Assembly: GCA_028698695.1 (NCBI GenBank)
Contig: JAQVWB010000116.1
Coordinates: forward strand, 1 to 6,544
Length of the DNA stretch: 6,544 nt
Source of the DNA: Syntrophomonadaceae bacterium
GTDB taxonomy: Bacteria > Bacillota > Syntrophomonadia > Syntrophomonadales > Syntrophomonadaceae
Reading direction: 5' to 3'
Shown here: positions 4,660-6,544 of the stretch, piece after piece
Layout of the letters: each line of letters starts with the position of its first letter
How positions within the stretch are numbered: the stretch's first letter is position 1
Program-made: the position numbers and the translations under genes
The notes under the pieces: generated by a model
What the model saw: the letters and a program-made list of their open reading frames with translations, nothing else
Database searches by the model: none
Told to the model about the DNA's origin: nothing

Positions 4660-6544
4660 ATGAATTTTGTATCGCTGATTACTTTAATGGCCGGATTTGT
4701 CTACCTGGGCTTGGGATATTATGGTCTTAAGCTGGACTGGCGGGCCAGATTGCACCAGATATTTTTCCTGCTCTGTCTGGCTTGTTCATGGTGGGCTTTT
4801 TGTATTGCTTTCATGTATATTGCTGCCGATAAGGAAACTGCCTGGTTATTATTCAGATTATCGTCCCCTGGTTGGGCTTTAGGACCTGCGCTGACACTTC
4901 ATTTTACAATTATTCTGACCACTGTAAAGCCTGATTGGAGAATTAAATGGCTGACTTTGTGCGTCTATATCCCCGGAATTATTTTTACTTATCTGGGCAT
5001 CACGGTGGGAGTTACTGCCCGTGGTTTAATTCTTCGTAGTTTTGGCTGGGATAATATTACTGTCAATGATCTCACCTTCTGGCTCTTTGTTTTTTATTAT
5101 CTGCTTTATGTTGGCAGTAGCATTGCCATTATAATTTATTGGGGATACCGTACCAAATCCAAAAGAAAAAAGGGGCAAGCCAGAAGCCTGGCCATATTCA
5201 GTTCGATTGGACTGCTTTTGGCCGGAGGCAGTGAAACTCTTATGCCATTACTTGGATTGGGGGCATTACCAAAACTTCCGGCAGTAATGTGGTTGTTCTG
5301 GGCATTTGGAATGTGGTTTGCCATTGTAAAATATCGTCTGCTAATTATGTCTCCCAACATTGCTGCTGATAAAATAATTGAGTCAATTACCGATATGTTA
5401 ATAATGGTCAAGCCGTCAGGAAAGATTATTTCCTCTAACCAGACAGTTGAGCATTTATTAGGCTATAAAGAAGCTGAACTGATAGAATGTCCGGTAGATT
5501 TCATTTTGAATGAACCACTTGTCCTTCAAAAATATCTCGAACAGATGAATAATGGGAACCTATCTACAGCCAAATTGGAATCAGGTTATAGAAGTAAAAA
5601 CGGAGAAATTATTCCCGTAATACTGAATTGTTCAGCTATAAGAGATAACTTTTCTGATCTGGTAGGGATTTTGCTAGTGGCCCAGGATTTAAGACCTACC
5701 AAACAGTTAAAGCAACAAAATCTTGAGTTGGAAGCTATTGGTGCGGACTTATTGGAGACTAATCTTAAGCTGGAAAAGAAAAACACTCAGGTAAAATCTA
5801 TATTGGACAACGTTGGACAGGGCTTCTTGTCTTTTGGCAAAGATTTTGTAATAGACGATGAATACAGCAGTGAATGTATCAATATTTTTGGCAAAAGTCC
5901 TGCAGGTTTTACCTTAGCGGAACTAGTGTACCCCCGGGATAATGAGGAACAGGAACTATTAAATGAAGTGTTGACTCATGTTATGAATGAGGATGAAGAA
6001 AAGCAAACAGATTTGTATATATCGCTGCTTCCAACCGAGACGGAATTAGAAGGGCGTACTATTCAACTGGAATATAAAGTAGTGAATACCAATCTGAATA
6101 AGAGATTAATAACTATTATGTCTGATATAACTGAAAAACGCCGATTAGAAAAGCAAATGGAAGAAGAAAAGAACACTATGAGTATGGTTGTTAAAGCAAT
6201 TGTATTTTATGAACAATGGACAGAGTGTATCAGAGAGTATGAATATTTTACTAAATATAAACTCTATCATATTATTGAAGATAATCGACCAATACATTTA
6301 AAGATTGAAGAAATTAACAGATATCTCCATACATTTAAAGGTAACTTCAGTCAGTTTAATAGTAATCTGGCAGTGAAAAGACTCCATAATATGGAGTCTC
6401 AATTGAATCATATTAAGAAATATGCGGCTCATATTGATGAAAACATTATTAGATCATTGGTGCTTCGCTCCAATATGCCAGATTGGCTGCAAGAGGATAT
6501 TGAAAGAGTCAGCAGTGTATTAGGGGAGGATTATTGGAATAAAC
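4660..6544 (+). CDS. 7TM-PAS-PAS-Hpt membrane sensor kinase, partial (3' end outside window)
   Basis: The frame opens at ATG 4660, seven bases after AAAGGAG (4646-4652), and stays open for 628 codons to the window edge. The N-terminus has seven predicted membrane segments near 2-24, 33-56, 62-87, 97-116, 138-161, 176-198 and 206-224, resembling the 7TM region at the N-terminus of some histidine kinases. A PAS domain follows at about 237-343 (LLGYKEAEL, NGEIIPVIL, LLVAQDL). A coiled coil lies at about 347-380. A second PAS-like module covers about 380-495 (ILDNVGQGFLSFG to SDITEKRRLE), then a helix. From about 520 there is an Hpt/CheA-P1-like domain whose HTFKGN motif has His557 as the likely phosphoacceptor and Lys560-Gly561 after it. 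No HisKA H-box is seen. The catalytic ATPase domain would have to lie downstream. It probably senses a membrane or cytoplasmic signal and phosphorylates a response regulator; the signal is unknown. The gene is visibly more A+T-rich than cysK, especially toward its 3' part. Confidence 0.88.
   Translation, partial: MNFVSLITLMAGFVYLGLGYYGLKLDWRARLHQIFFLLCLACSWWAFCIAFMYIAADKETAWLLFRLSSPGWALGPALTLHFTIILTTVKPDWRIKWLTLCVYIPGIIFTYLGITVGVTARGLILRSFGWDNITVNDLTFWLFVFYYLLYVGSSIAIIIYWGYRTKSKRKKGQARSLAIFSSIGLLLAGGSETLMPLLGLGALPKLPAVMWLFWAFGMWFAIVKYRLLIMSPNIAADKIIESITDMLIMVKPSGKIISSNQTVEHLLGYKEAELIECPVDFILNEPLVLQKYLEQMNNGNLSTAKLESGYRSKNGEIIPVILNCSAIRDNFSDLVGILLVAQDLRPTKQLKQQNLELEAIGADLLETNLKLEKKNTQVKSILDNVGQGFLSFGKDFVIDDEYSSECINIFGKSPAGFTLAELVYPRDNEEQELLNEVLTHVMNEDEEKQTDLYISLLPTETELEGRTIQLEYKVVNTNLNKRLITIMSDITEKRRLEKQMEEEKNTMSMVVKAIVFYEQWTECIREYEYFTKYKLYHIIEDNRPIHLKIEEINRYLHTFKGNFSQFNSNLAVKRLHNMESQLNHIKKYAAHIDENIIRSLVLRSNMPDWLQEDIERVSSVLGEDYWNK
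6379..6399 (+). repeat. Perfect palindrome inside the kinase gene
   Basis: AGACTCCAT (6379-6387) and ATGGAGTCT (6391-6399) are exact inverse complements around an AAT centre, giving a 9-bp stem with a three-base loop. It lies in the Hpt-coding part, where it encodes residues around KRLHNMES. No T run follows on the + strand; on the - strand only four T follow. It may be a chance result of the codons used, an mRNA hairpin, or a protein-binding site. Confidence 0.6.

Noticed and set aside
4697..4882. 61-codon + strand frame
   Set aside because: It is out of frame within the first three membrane segments of the 7TM kinase and has no good ribosome binding site. The kinase frame explains this DNA.
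5136..5786. Two - strand frames (5136-5411 and 5586-5786)
   Set aside because: Both lie opposite well-defined membrane and PAS-coding sequence of the kinase and show no family motifs.

Overview
The window holds five genes, all on the + strand. It looks like chromosomal DNA from a low-to-moderate G+C Gram-positive anaerobe of the Clostridia. Reasons are the strong Shine-Dalgarno sites (GGAGG and AAAGGAG types), the A+T-rich intergenic regions, one GTG start, and the protein sequences, notably a 7TM/PAS/Hpt sensor kinase of a type I associate with Clostridia. A Syntrophomonadaceae-like source is possible, but that is an impression from protein flavour and cannot be proved here.

Positions 1-2682 hold the 3' part of a YjbQ/UPF0047 family gene, followed six bases later by a complete Cu(I)-exporting P1B-type ATPase (copA) with two N-terminal metal-binding domains. 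The two genes look translationally coupled. Positions 2683-2795 are a short gap with a -10-like TATAAT and an interrupted inverted repeat. Positions 2796-4512 hold tcdA (E1-like tRNA t6A dehydratase) and cysK (O-acetylserine sulfhydrylase), 37 bases apart and probably co-transcribed.

Positions 4513-4659 are a leader with a candidate promoter and two mutually exclusive 7-bp pairings close to a strong ribosome binding site. From 4660 to the right edge runs a large gene that never reaches a stop codon. It encodes seven N-terminal membrane segments, a PAS domain, a coiled coil, a second PAS-like module and the start of an Hpt/CheA-P1-like domain with an HTFKG phosphoacceptor motif. It is the most interesting gene here: it appears to be a membrane-anchored sensor kinase that uses an Hpt-type histidine instead of the usual HisKA dimerisation helix. 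Its ATP-binding part, if present, lies beyond the window.

The first four genes are housekeeping or metal and sulfur metabolism functions: copper export, tRNA modification and cysteine synthesis. No phage, transposon, CRISPR, rRNA or tRNA gene was seen. I found no convincing new multi-gene system. The points worth a second look are the kinase architecture, its leader, and a perfect intragenic palindrome in the Hpt-coding part.
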